A stretch of 64,000 bases of DNA from BOKV01 sp041397525 (GTDB taxonomy: Bacteria > Pseudomonadota > Alphaproteobacteria > Rhizobiales > Rhizobiaceae), in assembly GCA_041397525.1 (NCBI GenBank), contig JAWKWL010000003.1:62001-126000 (forward strand), read 5' to 3'. Both the position numbers and the translations under genes were made by a program. This document shows, piece after piece, positions 36,065-45,036 of the stretch (position 1 is the first letter of the stretch; each line of letters opens with the position of its first letter). The notes below the pieces were generated by a model. It ran no database searches. It worked only from the letters and a program-made list of their open reading frames with translations, and was not told the origin of the DNA.

Positions 36065-37950
36065 CGGCTGCCCCCCATCGCCCTTTCGATTTTGGTGTCG
36101 ATCCACAACGAATAGAGATCAATGCCGGTATAGAGCGGCTGTGTCGGGGGGAATTGCATTTTGCGCCACCATGAGAACCAGGCCTGCGGATTGTGCCACA
36201 TCGGAATGGCATAATATCCGTTGAGCAAAATCCGATCGAGCGCACGGGTGAGCGCCACCAGTTCTGCCCGGTCAGGTGCCGCGATGATCCGCTCCACCAG
36301 TTCGTCGATGACGGGGTCCTTTATGCCTGCATAATTTCGCCCGCCCGGCTTGTCCGCTGTTTGCGAACTCCAGTATTCCCGCTGCTCATTGCCGGGTGAA
36401 AGCGATTGCGCGGTGGAGATCATCGAAATGTCGAAATCGTAATTGTCGATGCGGTTCTTGTACTGGGCACTGTCGACAATGCGGATCGTGGCCTTGATGC
36501 CGAGCGGCCGCAGATACTCAACCATCGGAATTCCCACCCGCTCATCGGTCGGATCATTGCCGAGAATTTCCAGTTCGAACTGTTTGCCAGACGGATCTAG
36601 CATCTTTCCGTCCTTGAACAAATAACCGGCCTCCTTGAACAGCCTTAAAGCCTCGCGCTGGTATTTCCGCGTGTCCGGCTGCGTTCCGTGAACCGGCAGT
36701 TCGAACGGTTGGTCAATGACGGAGTCGCCAATGCGCCCACGATATTCCTCAAGGATCTCCTTTTCTCGCCCTTTCGGCAGGTCGGGGCCGGCTTTCAATT
36801 CTCCGCCTTCGAAATAGCTGCCTGTACGGGTGTAGAGCCCGTAGAACAGGGTCTTGTTCATGCTCTCGAAATCGAACACCTGGGTAAGTGCCTTGCGAAC
36901 CTTTGGATCGGCAAGCTTGTCTCGTCGTGTATTGAGGAAGTAGCCTTGGAAGGGTTCAGGCGATTCGGTGTCGAACGCGTTTCGCTTCACATCGCCACGC
37001 TCGAATGCCGGGAAATTGTATTCGGTTGCCCAGCGCTGTGAACGGTTTTCGCCTCTCGTGTCGGCAATGCCACCCTTCTTGAAAGCCTCCCAAAGTGCGT
37101 TCTCGTCGAGAAAATATGTGTAGTCGATGCGGTCGAAATTGTATCGGCCCTTGCGCACCGGCAGGTCATTGCCCCAGTAGTCGGCAACGCGCTCCCAGGT
37201 GACTGTTTTGCCAAGATCGAATTTCCCGATTTTGTAGGGACCTGAACCCAGGGGCGGCTCGCTCAGCGGGTCAGTGAAGTTGCGCCGCTTGCCGTCCGAA
37301 CCGGTTCCTTCCCACCAGTGCTTGGGCAAAACAGGAAGGTCTCCCATGATCAGCGGCAATTCACGATTGCCCTTGATGTCGAAAGAGAACGTCACCTCGT
37401 GGTCGCCGGTTTTCTCGGCCTTCGTCACATTGTGATAATAATTGGCGTAAAGCGGCTGGTTGTCCTTCAATGCTGCCAGCGACCAGATCACGTCCTCCGG
37501 CGTTATTGGTGTGCCGTCATGCCAGCGCGCCTTCGGGTTCAGCCGGTATGTGGCCGACGAAAAGTCGTCGGGATGGCGATAGGCTTCCGCAATCAGCGGC
37601 AGCGATGCACTTGGCTGGTCTACCGACTGTTCAAACAGCGTGTCAAACAATAGCCCGCCGGTGTAGTTCAGCCCCGCTGCCGCACGCCCGCGAACGATGA
37701 ACGGATTGAAGGAATCATAGCCTCCCGGCACCGACGCGTTGTAGGTGCCGCCCTTCGGCGCATCGACATTGACATGGTCATAATGGCTGAAATCCGCGCC
37801 ATATTTCAACTTGCCAATCAATGTGCCCCCGGCTTTCCATTCGCCGTCCTGCGCCAATGCATGACTGCAAAGGCTCAAGGCGATCAACGCACCAAACCCC
37901 ATCCGGGATGCGCGGCTTGCAAATGAGCGGAAAATCGGGCGGGAAACCAT
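36061..37950 (-). CDS. yejA: Family 5 peptide-binding protein with Sec signal (YejA-like)
   Basis: A 629-residue periplasmic binding protein, first gene of the yej operon. The N-terminus (about 1-33, ending SHALA) is an ordinary Sec signal peptide. The SBP_bac_5 domain fills the rest, with VDAPKGGTYNASVPGGYDSFNPF near the start and the C-terminal ...PMWHNPQAWFSWWRKMQFP. The ATG at 37950 has GGAGG eight bases upstream; the ATG at 37956 is too close to it. YejABEF systems import oligopeptides, including microcin C in E. coli. Confidence 0.92.
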   Translation of the reverse strand: MVSRPIFRSFASRASRMGFGALIALSLCSHALAQDGEWKAGGTLIGKLKYGADFSHYDHVNVDAPKGGTYNASVPGGYDSFNPFIVRGRAAAGLNYTGGLLFDTLFEQSVDQPSASLPLIAEAYRHPDDFSSATYRLNPKARWHDGTPITPEDVIWSLAALKDNQPLYANYYHNVTKAEKTGDHEVTFSFDIKGNRELPLIMGDLPVLPKHWWEGTGSDGKRRNFTDPLSEPPLGSGPYKIGKFDLGKTVTWERVADYWGNDLPVRKGRYNFDRIDYTYFLDENALWEAFKKGGIADTRGENRSQRWATEYNFPAFERGDVKRNAFDTESPEPFQGYFLNTRRDKLADPKVRKALTQVFDFESMNKTLFYGLYTRTGSYFEGGELKAGPDLPKGREKEILEEYRGRIGDSVIDQPFELPVHGTQPDTRKYQREALRLFKEAGYLFKDGKMLDPSGKQFELEILGNDPTDERVGIPMVEYLRPLGIKATIRIVDSAQYKNRIDNYDFDISMISTAQSLSPGNEQREYWSSQTADKPGGRNYAGIKDPVIDELVERIIAAPDRAELVALTRALDRILLNGYYAIPMWHNPQAWFSWWRKMQFPPTQPLYTGIDLYSLWIDTKIERAMGGSR

Positions 37951-38025
37951 GGGCATAACCTCCGGATCAGATACGCGGTTTCATTCAACATAGCGCTTCA
38001 AGATTGCGGAGCAAGGGAAGATGCC

Positions 38026-38059
38026 AAAAACAGAACGGGCCGGAACTGGTCCGGCCCGT
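38026..38059 (-). terminator. Rho-independent terminator after the cytochrome c gene
   Basis: A perfect ten-pair GC-rich stem (38035-38044 with 38050-38059), five-base loop, and on the minus strand a tail TCTGTTTTTGG. It lies 28 bases past the stop of the minus-strand cytochrome c gene and between it and the yej operon promoter. Confidence 0.85.
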
Positions 38060-38086
38060 CGATAACAAATTGCTCTTGTCAGTCGA

Positions 38087-38638
38087 TCATTGCGGCAGGG
38101 CAACAGGCGCATCTGCCTGGGCACGCAACCATCCTATGATGTTAGCCCGGTCTTCGGTCTTCTTCAGACCGGCAAAGCCCATCGCTGTACCCTTGATATG
38201 CTTCTTCGGGTTCCACAGGAAGCCGTTCAGTTCTTCATAGGTCCAGGTCTTGCCGGCACCATATTCGGCAAGCGCAGCCGAATAGCTGAAGCCCTCATGC
38301 GAAGCGATCGGACGTTCGACTACGCCATAGAGGCCGGGGCCCACCTTGTTGGGGCCGCCCTTTTCGAAGCTGTGGCAGGAAGCACATTTCTTGGCGACAG
38401 TCTCGCCTGCTGCAACATCGGCACTGGCCAGAAGCGGTGTGACCGGATCATAGGCAGGACCTGAACTCTCGGCACTCGCACTCTCGCCGTGGGACGCTTC
38501 CGCTGCTGCAATGGCATAGCCCGGGGTTTCTGGTGCTTCCGAGTGGAAAAGGCTCTCCGAAATCAGCGATACGCCGAACAACACGAATACGGTTCCCAGT
38601 ACGGCCATCGCGATCTGGTTGAATCTGAAACTGTCCAT
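38087..38638 (-). CDS. cycM: Membrane-anchored c-type cytochrome (CycM-like)
   Basis: A 183-residue protein with an uncleaved N-terminal membrane anchor (about 8-30), an Ala/Ser/Glu-rich linker and a class I cytochrome c domain. Haem attachment is CASCH (about residues 85-89); the axial Met is in GTAMGF. In rhizobia and Bradyrhizobium CycM carries electrons from the bc1 complex to an aa3 oxidase in the periplasm; that role is transferred by similarity. It is divergent from kdsB and has its own terminator. Confidence 0.9.
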   Translation of the reverse strand: MDSFRFNQIAMAVLGTVFVLFGVSLISESLFHSEAPETPGYAIAAAEASHGESASAESSGPAYDPVTPLLASADVAAGETVAKKCASCHSFEKGGPNKVGPGLYGVVERPIASHEGFSYSAALAEYGAGKTWTYEELNGFLWNPKKHIKGTAMGFAGLKKTEDRANIIGWLRAQADAPVALPQ

Positions 38639-38808
38639 TTGAAACTCCCGCCGGACTGCATTGGAAGGGCGATTGCCCGCATGCGCACTGTGGCTAATTG
38701 GTTTGCCAGTGCGTTACAACGCCTGTATGGCTTGATCAAGTGAGACTTTTTGACACTCGCTTGCATTTGCACCGCTAAATCACTTTCCTTCCCGCCCGGT
38801 TTGCTCAG

Positions 38809-39555
38809 ATGACAACCCTTCCCTCGCCGCAAGAAACCCTGGTTCTCGTTCCCGCCCGCATGGCGTCAACCCGCCTGCCGGGCAAGCCGCTGGCCGATAT
38901 CGCCGGCCTTCCGATGATCATCCAGGTGGTCAGGCGCGCCAGTGAGGCGGGCATTGGCCGCGTTGTGGTTGCCACGGATGATGAGCGTGTGCTCGGCGAG
39001 GTCAGGCGCCATGGTGGCGAGGCGGTGATGACCGACATCGCACACCAGTCAGGCTCCGACCGCATTTGGGAAGCGGTGACGCTGCTTGATCCGGACGGGA
39101 AATACAAGTTCATCGTCAATGTGCAGGGTGACCTGCCAACCATTGAACCGGCGCTGATTGCCGGTTGCCTTGCGACACTCGCCGAAAGTTCTGCCGACAT
39201 CGCGACGCTCGCAGCTGTCATCACGGACGAGGCGGAGCGCAACAATCCCAATGTGGTAAAGGCGGTGGGAACCGGTATTGGCGACAACCGCATGCGCGCG
39301 CTCTATTTCACCCGCGCCACCGCGCCATGGGGCGAGGGGGACCTGTTCCACCATATCGGCCTCTACGCCTATCGCCGCGAGGCGCTTGAGCGGTTTGTCG
39401 GCCTGAAACCATCGCCGCTTGAAATGCGCGAGCGGCTCGAACAGCTGCGTGCACTGGAAGCGGGAATGCGTATCGATATCGCCATTGTTGACACGGTGCC
39501 GCTGGGGGTTGATACGCCGCATGATCTGGAAAAGGCGAGGGCAATGCTGGCATGA
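38809..39555 (+). CDS. kdsB: 3-deoxy-manno-octulosonate cytidylyltransferase
   Basis: A 248-residue CMP-Kdo synthetase that activates Kdo for lipopolysaccharide core synthesis. It begins VLVPARMASTRLPGKPLADI (nucleotide-binding motif), followed by HQSGSDRIWEA (base and sugar contacts), VNVQGDLPTIEP and HIGLYAYRREAL. Position and length match the family. It is divergent from cycM and 51 bases before pheA, with which it is probably cotranscribed. Confidence 0.95.
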   Translation: MTTLPSPQETLVLVPARMASTRLPGKPLADIAGLPMIIQVVRRASEAGIGRVVVATDDERVLGEVRRHGGEAVMTDIAHQSGSDRIWEAVTLLDPDGKYKFIVNVQGDLPTIEPALIAGCLATLAESSADIATLAAVITDEAERNNPNVVKAVGTGIGDNRMRALYFTRATAPWGEGDLFHHIGLYAYRREALERFVGLKPSPLEMRERLEQLRALEAGMRIDIAIVDTVPLGVDTPHDLEKARAMLA

Positions 39556-39606
39556 ACTGCGGCATGAAGCCTGCCGACACTGATTTCAAAACACGGGAAT
39601 GATGAA

Positions 39607-40449
39607 ATGAACAAGGCCAGGACAGGCAAGATAGGGTTTCAGGGCGCGCGCGGAGCCAATTCCGAAATAGCCAGCCGCGAGGTTTTCCCCGAAATGGAGG
39701 CCGTGCCGTGCGACACATTCGAGGACGTGTTCAACGCGCTGGCCGCGGGCTTTATCGACCTGGCGATGATTCCGATCGAAAACACGCTTGCCGGCCGTGT
39801 TGCGGACATTCACCACCTGCTGCCTGCATCTGGCACTTTCATCATCGGCGAACATTTCCTGCCGATCCACTTTGACCTCATGGTACTGCCGGGGGTTGAG
39901 ATCGGGGACATCAAGACCGTCTACAGCCATGTGCATGCGCTCGGCCAGTGCCGCAAGATCATCCGCCAGCATGGCTGGAAGGCAATCGTTGGCGGCGACA
40001 CGGCGGGTTCTGCCAAATTCGTCTCCGAGCAGGGTGACCGCACGATAGCAGCCCTTGCCCCGGCGCTGGCCGCAGACATCTACGGCCTTGATACGCTGGC
40101 CCGCAATGTCGAGGACGCCGACCACAACACGACGCGGTTCGTCATCCTGTCGAATGAACGCAAATGGGCGCCCCGGGACGACGGCCCGGTAATGACCACT
40201 TTCCTGTTCCAGGTACGCAACCTGCCGGCAGCGCTCTACAAGGCGATGGGCGGCTTCGCCACCAATGGCGTCAACATGACCAAGCTCGAAAGCTACCAGC
40301 TTGGCGGCTCATTTTCCGCCACGCAATTCTATGCCGATATCGAGGGCCACCCGGACGACACCCCGGTGAAAAACGCCTTCGAGGAACTCGAATTCTTCTG
40401 CAAGGAATTCCGGATTCTGGGCGTCTATCCGAAGGCGCAGGAGCGATAG
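39607..40449 (+). CDS. pheA: Prephenate dehydratase
   Basis: A 280-residue enzyme converting prephenate to phenylpyruvate in phenylalanine synthesis. The catalytic domain (about 8-185) has IGFQGARGANSE, MIPIENTLAGRV and DHNTTRFVIL, with the catalytic Thr in NTTRF. The C-terminal ACT domain (about 195-275) carries NGVNMTKLES, the phenylalanine-binding ESRP-type site in slightly altered form. There is no chorismate mutase domain. It converges with nudC. Confidence 0.95.
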   Translation: MNKARTGKIGFQGARGANSEIASREVFPEMEAVPCDTFEDVFNALAAGFIDLAMIPIENTLAGRVADIHHLLPASGTFIIGEHFLPIHFDLMVLPGVEIGDIKTVYSHVHALGQCRKIIRQHGWKAIVGGDTAGSAKFVSEQGDRTIAALAPALAADIYGLDTLARNVEDADHNTTRFVILSNERKWAPRDDGPVMTTFLFQVRNLPAALYKAMGGFATNGVNMTKLESYQLGGSFSATQFYADIEGHPDDTPVKNAFEELEFFCKEFRILGVYPKAQER

Positions 40450-40462
40450 GGGGTATATCTTC

Positions 40463-41407
40463 TTACCCCACCCAGGCGCGGATCAGCGCATGCGCAATGG
40501 CGCGGCTTGGCGGGCATTTGAAGCCGTCGGGATGCGTGTCGGCAATCATCAGCCTGACATCCTCGCGCGTGAACCAGCGGCAGTCGTCCAATTCGCTTGC
40601 GTCGCGTGCGATCTCATCCGTCATCGCCTCGCAGTGCACACCGATCATCAGCGAATGCGGAAACGGCCAGGGCTGGCTGGCATAATATCCGACCCTGCCG
40701 ATCACGATGCCTGACTCCTCATGTGTCTCGCGGCGCACCGCGTCCTCGATGGTTTCACCCGGCTCGACAAATCCTGCGAGCGTGGAAAACCAGCCCGGCG
40801 GAAAATGCGGGCTGCGACCCATCAGGCATTTTTCGCCCCGCGTCGTCTTGCGGATTGCCAGCATGATGACGACGGGATCGGTGCGCGGAAATATCTGGCT
40901 GCCGCAATCGGGGCAGTCGCGACGGTAGCCGCCACTGGTAGCGCTGCTCGGCGTGCCACATTTGCCGCAATGCCGGTTCATCTGGTGCCAGTGAAGCAGG
41001 CTGCCGCCCTGCGCTATGGCCCCGGTTTCGGCTTCGCTTACCGCAGAGGAATACAGAAGCGAGCGGAAGTCGTAGAGTTTGTACGGCCCGGCAATGGTCT
41101 CCTCGTTGATCTGCGCGCGCACGGCAATGCGCGGGACAGAACCATCCGTGCCAAGCAGGATGCCGTGTTCAAGCTCCGGGCGGAATTCGCGGATTTCATC
41201 AAGCGCGAAGGTTGCGCCCGGCTCCTCGCCCTTGCGCACCAGCGCCTTAGCGCCACTATAGACATGGAATTTTGCCTGCGGATGCGCGAGCGCCTTGCTG
41301 AGCGTTTCGCCGTCGCGGTGCTCCGCGTCACGCACCAGCCTGTTGCCGGAAAAGCCGACCAGCGAACTGGGTTCAGGGTGCGCCAGCCTGTCGAAATCAA
41401 TTGTCAT
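40463..41407 (-). CDS. nudC: NAD+ diphosphatase (NudC)
   Basis: A 314-residue Nudix hydrolase that splits NADH/NAD to NMN(H) and AMP and may also remove NAD caps from RNA. The zinc site is C147, C150, C165 and C168. The Nudix box runs from G212 to I234 (GFVEPGETIEDAV, RRETHEESGI) and is followed by SQPWPFPHS (244-252), which is diagnostic of NADH pyrophosphatases. The start MTIDFDRLAH was chosen because upstream codons read into the HIT gene. Confidence 0.94.
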   Translation of the reverse strand: MTIDFDRLAHPEPSSLVGFSGNRLVRDAEHRDGETLSKALAHPQAKFHVYSGAKALVRKGEEPGATFALDEIREFRPELEHGILLGTDGSVPRIAVRAQINEETIAGPYKLYDFRSLLYSSAVSEAETGAIAQGGSLLHWHQMNRHCGKCGTPSSATSGGYRRDCPDCGSQIFPRTDPVVIMLAIRKTTRGEKCLMGRSPHFPPGWFSTLAGFVEPGETIEDAVRRETHEESGIVIGRVGYYASQPWPFPHSLMIGVHCEAMTDEIARDASELDDCRWFTREDVRLMIADTHPDGFKCPPSRAIAHALIRAWVG

Positions 41408-41418
41408 CTTGTGCCCTG

Positions 41419-41841
41419 CTACCACTCTTTTTCGGGAGAAAGCCTGCTCAGCAGTGCCTGTTCCAGCGAGCCATGTTCGCCGTCTCCATATTCCTCGCGC
41501 TTGCCAAAACCCCATACGGGCGCTGGCCAGTTCGCATCCCCCGGCGAACGGGCTATCACATGGATGTGCAATTGCCGAACCATGTTGCCGATTGCCGCCG
41601 TATTGATCTTCTCGCAACCCGTTGCCTGTTTCAGGGCCCTGCCGACCTCCATTGCCGTCGTGAAACTGCGCGAAGCTGTGTCAGTCCCGAGGTCATGCCA
41701 TTCGCTCGCACCGGCTACCATCGGCACCAGGATCAGCCATGGCCAGCGCCTGTCATTCATCAACAACAGCTTGCAGCCATTGACCGTTCCGAGTTCGATG
41801 GTGTCAGCCGCCAGCCGTTCATCAAGTTTGAAATCAGTCAT
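41419..41841 (-). CDS. HIT family protein
   Basis: A 140-residue histidine-triad protein. The motif region is QLHIHVIARSPGD with H92 and H94; the third histidine position is not conserved, as in the proteobacterial HIT subgroup with WPGPVWG-like C-termini (here WPAPVWGFG). These proteins bind or hydrolyse nucleoside phosphates; the substrate is unknown. It is upstream of nudC by 11 bases and divergent from the SRP RNA gene. Confidence 0.88.
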   Translation of the reverse strand: MTDFKLDERLAADTIELGTVNGCKLLLMNDRRWPWLILVPMVAGASEWHDLGTDTASRSFTTAMEVGRALKQATGCEKINTAAIGNMVRQLHIHVIARSPGDANWPAPVWGFGKREEYGDGEHGSLEQALLSRLSPEKEW

Positions 41842-41875
41842 CTCATCCGCTTATCATGTTTTTTCACCGCTTCCC

Positions 41876-41903
41876 TTGCATTTTTTTGTTCCAGGGCTGA
41901 TAT
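41876..41903 (+). promoter_or_regulatory. Candidate sigma-70 promoter of the SRP RNA gene
   Basis: TTGCAT (41876-41881) and TGATAT (41898-41903) with a 16-base, T-rich spacer. Transcription would begin about seven bases later, close to the 5' base of the predicted SRP RNA stem, which supports the assignment. Confidence 0.5.
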
Positions 41904-41909
41904 GTGCGC

Positions 41910-42012
41910 CCGGAAGGCTGGTGGTGGACGAGCTCCTCGCCAACCTGGTCAGGTCCGGAAGGAAGCAGCCACAACGAGTTCCGGTTCGGGTCACCTCAAG
42001 CCAGCCTTCCAC
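41910..42012 (+). ncRNA. ffs: Signal recognition particle RNA (small, 4.5S type)
   Basis: The closing stem pairs 41912-41921 (GGAAGGCTGG) with its exact complement at 42001-42010. Between them lies the conserved domain IV core at 41947-41970, including GGTCAGGTCCGGAAGG and AAGCAGCC, which binds Ffh. The RNA folds into one long hairpin. A T-rich run follows at about 42016-42023. Its place just before dnaX is common in Alphaproteobacteria. Ends are approximate to a few bases. Confidence 0.95.
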
Positions 42013-42081
42013 CCTTCCTTTTTGGCTTTGCCCTCCGTCATTGCCTGTTTATCCCGTGATGAAAACAGCTATAGTCCGCCC

Positions 42082-43896
42082 ATGACGGAATTGAGCCAAG
42101 CAGCCGGCAGCACGCCCTACCGCGTCCTGGCACGCAAATATCGCCCGCAGAATTTTGACGACCTCATTGGCCAGGCGCCGATGGTGCGTACCTTGACGAA
42201 TGCGTTTCAGACCGGGCGCATCGCGCAGGCATATATGCTGACCGGCGTGCGTGGAATTGGCAAGACCACGACTGCCCGCATCCTGGCGCGGGCGCTCAAC
42301 TACCGGAAGGCAGGTGTTGAAGGTCCCACAATTGACGTTCGCGAGGAGGGTGAGGATTGCCGCGCCATCATGGAAGGCCGCCATGTCGATGTGATCGAGA
42401 TGGACGCCGCTTCGCATACCGGCATTGACGACATCCGGGACATCATCGAATCGGTGCAATATGCGCCGGCCGTCGCGCGCTACAAGGTATATATCATCGA
42501 CGAAGTTCACATGCTGTCGCGCAATGCCTTCAACGGCTTGCTGAAGACGCTGGAAGAACCGCCCGCGCATTTGAAATTCATCTTTGCGACCACAGAAATC
42601 CGCAAGGTGCCGGTCACAGTGCTGTCTCGCTGCCAGCGCTTTGATCTGCGCCGTATTGATGCAGGCCTGTTGTCGCAGCATCTTTCAAGGATTGCTTCTG
42701 CTGAAGGCATTGCCATCGGAGATGACGCACTTGCCATGATTTCGCGCGCGGCAGAGGGTTCGGTACGCGACGCGTTGTCGATCCTCGATCAGGCAATAGC
42801 ACACAGTTCGGGAGCAGTGGCTGCAAGCGAAGTGCGTGTGATGCTCGGCCTGTCGGATCGTGCCCGTGTGATTGACCTGTTCGAGATGGTGATGAAGGGT
42901 GACATTGGTGCCGCCCTCGCGGAAATGCGCGACCAGTATGACCTTGGTGCCGATCCGCATGTGGTAATGAGCGATCTCGGCGATTTCATTCATTATGTCA
43001 CCCGTCTCAAATATGTGCCCAATGCTGCCGATGATGCAGCCCTGTCGGAGGCCGAGCGTCGCCGTGGCGCTGAGTTTGCAGCAAGCCTTTCGGTTCGCGT
43101 GTTGGCAAGAGCATGGCAAATCCTGATCAAGGGGCTGACGGAAATCCAGTCAAGCGAGCGGCCACTGGCCGCAGCCGACATGGTTCTGGTCCGCCTCACG
43201 CATGCGGCTAACCTTCCCGGCCCCGAGGAACTGGCACGCATGCCTCCGGGCGATGAGGCAGCATCCGCGCCAGGTCGGCCACAAGCGTCACCGCGCTCAA
43301 ATGTTGGACCAGGCACCTCGTCAGGCGCGCCAGTCTCGGCCATCTCGGGTTCGACCAGTCAGCCGCAACAGATGCGCGGAAGCACCATGCAGGCGCGCAT
43401 GAGCGAGCCGAAGCCATCCGTTCCAACGCCGCAACCGGAGCCGGCTGTGGATGCGCTGGTTCTCAATAGCTTCGAGGAACTCGTCATGCTCGCCGAGGAC
43501 AAGCGTGACATCCGCATCAGGACCCTGTTGCGGCGCAATGCCCGCCTGGTAAGTTTTGCCGACGGCAAGATCGAATTGAACCTCACCGAAAACACGCCTC
43601 ACAATTTCATACCCGATTTGTCAAATCGCTTGCAGGAGTGGACAGGTCGCCGCTGGATGGTGATCACCAGTCGCGAGGGTGGCCAGCCCACAATCGAGGA
43701 GACTGAACAGGCGGAGGTGAGGGGACGTACAGAAGACGCATTGGCAAATCCGGCGGTCGACGCGATCCTGCAGCATTTCCCTGGTGCGAAAGTCATTGAT
43801 GTGAAAATCCGCGAGGGCCGCGATGTGTTTGCGGACCCGGATTCGGGCACTGCTGACATTGAAAATGATCACGGCATGGACGAATTCTTTGACTGA
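42082..43896 (+). CDS. dnaX: DNA polymerase III subunit gamma/tau
   Basis: A 604-residue clamp-loader ATPase. Walker A is GVRGIGKT (55-62), the DEVH Walker B is at 140-143 and the sensor ATTEIRKVPVTVLSRCQRFDLRR follows. A Pro/Ser-rich linker (about 390-450) leads to the C-terminal tau domain. The zinc module normally holding four cysteines between Walker A and B is altered: only C93 remains. The start MTELSQAAG is set by homology; the frame is open far upstream through the SRP RNA. I saw no A6G-type frameshift site. Confidence 0.95.
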   Translation: MTELSQAAGSTPYRVLARKYRPQNFDDLIGQAPMVRTLTNAFQTGRIAQAYMLTGVRGIGKTTTARILARALNYRKAGVEGPTIDVREEGEDCRAIMEGRHVDVIEMDAASHTGIDDIRDIIESVQYAPAVARYKVYIIDEVHMLSRNAFNGLLKTLEEPPAHLKFIFATTEIRKVPVTVLSRCQRFDLRRIDAGLLSQHLSRIASAEGIAIGDDALAMISRAAEGSVRDALSILDQAIAHSSGAVAASEVRVMLGLSDRARVIDLFEMVMKGDIGAALAEMRDQYDLGADPHVVMSDLGDFIHYVTRLKYVPNAADDAALSEAERRRGAEFAASLSVRVLARAWQILIKGLTEIQSSERPLAAADMVLVRLTHAANLPGPEELARMPPGDEAASAPGRPQASPRSNVGPGTSSGAPVSAISGSTSQPQQMRGSTMQARMSEPKPSVPTPQPEPAVDALVLNSFEELVMLAEDKRDIRIRTLLRRNARLVSFADGKIELNLTENTPHNFIPDLSNRLQEWTGRRWMVITSREGGQPTIEETEQAEVRGRTEDALANPAVDAILQHFPGAKVIDVKIREGRDVFADPDSGTADIENDHGMDEFFD

Positions 43897-43947
43897 ACGC
43901 CAGTCAATGGCCATCTGTGTTTGGCAAAAGAGAACAGGAAAAGGGCG

Positions 43948-44271
43948 ATGAAGGACATTTTGGGCCTGATGAAACAGGCAAAGGAAATGCAGGCCAAAAT
44001 GCAGGAAATGCAGGAGAGCCTGGGCGAGTTGGAGCAGTCCGGCAGTGCTGGCGGCGGCATGGTGACAGTTACGCTCACGGGCAAGGGCGTGATGAAGTCC
44101 GTTCAGATCGATCCGTCGCTGATGCGCGAGGGTGAAGGTGATATTGTCGAGGACCTGATCGTCGCCGCCCACAATGCAGCGAAGGAAAAGGTCGAGGAGG
44201 CCATGGCCGAAAAGACCCGCCAATTGACCGCAGGTCTGCCGCTTCCCCCGGGTTTCAAGCTGCCCTTCTAG
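43948..44271 (+). CDS. ybaB: YbaB/EbfC family nucleoid-associated protein
   Basis: A 107-residue protein, the standard length, which binds DNA as a dimer. It starts MKDILGLMKQAKEMQAKMQEMQ, a helical region, then VTVTLTGKGVMKSVQIDPSL and the C-terminal LPPGFKLPF. The ATG at 43948 has AGGAAAAGGG upstream; a TTG at 43921 in the same frame is unlikely. It lies between dnaX and recR, as in most bacteria. Confidence 0.94.
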   Translation: MKDILGLMKQAKEMQAKMQEMQESLGELEQSGSAGGGMVTVTLTGKGVMKSVQIDPSLMREGEGDIVEDLIVAAHNAAKEKVEEAMAEKTRQLTAGLPLPPGFKLPF

Positions 44272-44290
44272 GATCGGCTGGCACCCCCTG

Positions 44291-44908
44291 ATGTCAAAGC
44301 GCGTTGCTGGTCCCGAAATCGAGAAACTGATCCAGCTCCTGGCGAAACTGCCAGGGCTTGGTCCGCGCTCGGCGCGCCGAGCGGCATTGCACCTGATCAA
44401 GAAGCGCGAGCAATTGCTGGCACCGCTTGCCGCTGCCACTGCCGATGCGCTCGACAAGGTGGTGATTTGCCCGGTTTGCGGCAATGCAGACACGGTGGAA
44501 CCCTGCACGGTATGCCGCGATCCGCGCCGCGACCGGTACACTCTGATCGTCGTTGAAGACATCTCCGATCTTTGGGCGCTGGAACGCGCCGGCGCCGCCA
44601 ACTGCCTTTATCATGTGCTGGGGGGTACGCTTTCGCCGCTCGACGGAGTCGGTCCGGATGATCTCAATATTCGCAGCCTTGTCGACAGGGTGCTTGCCGG
44701 TGGCGAAGAAGGTGAAATCAGGGAAGTGATCATAGCTGTCAACGCGACCGTCGAAGGCCAGACCACCGCGCACTACATTGCCGACCAGTTGTCGGGGACA
44801 AAGGTGAAAATCAGTCGCCTCGCCCATGGCGTGCCAGTCGGTGGTGAGTTGGACTATCTTGACGAGGGTACACTTTCTGCGGCCATTCGCAGTCGCGGGC
44901 AGTTCTGA
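44291..44908 (+). CDS. recR: Recombination protein RecR
   Basis: A 205-residue protein of the RecFOR pathway that helps load RecA at gaps. It has the helix-hairpin-helix LAKLPGLGPRSARRAALHL, the zinc finger CPVCGNADTVEPCTVC (about 57-72) and the TOPRIM domain beginning LIVVEDISDLWALE. It follows ybaB by 19 bases. Confidence 0.96.
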   Translation: MSKRVAGPEIEKLIQLLAKLPGLGPRSARRAALHLIKKREQLLAPLAAATADALDKVVICPVCGNADTVEPCTVCRDPRRDRYTLIVVEDISDLWALERAGAANCLYHVLGGTLSPLDGVGPDDLNIRSLVDRVLAGGEEGEIREVIIAVNATVEGQTTAHYIADQLSGTKVKISRLAHGVPVGGELDYLDEGTLSAAIRSRGQF

Positions 44909-44963
44909 GGGGATATGGAGCGCCGGATGGCTGGCCAACGTTAACATTAGTTGACCAATTTGA

Positions 44964-45004
44964 TTGTGCACAACCTTGACTTCGTGTTGAAGTGGCACAT
45001 GTGC
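44964..45004. promoter_or_regulatory. Two palindromes upstream of the GntR regulator gene
   Basis: Perfect 10-base palindromes TTGTGCACAA (44964-44973) and GCACATGTGC (44995-45004), 31 bases between centres (about three helical turns), 30-70 bases before the regulator start. They could be an autoregulatory operator pair. No clear -35/-10 pair is seen. Confidence 0.4.
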
Positions 45005-45036
45005 GATGATGACAACCACATATTTCGGGGGAGTTT

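Noticed and set aside
41401..42081. Upstream extension of the dnaX frame by 227 codons
   Set aside because: The extension crosses the HIT gene on the other strand and the SRP RNA gene; DnaX homology begins at 42082.
42082..43896. Programmed frameshift producing a short gamma form of DnaX
   Set aside because: I found no A6G-type slippery heptamer in the reading; the full-length tau form is all that can be supported.
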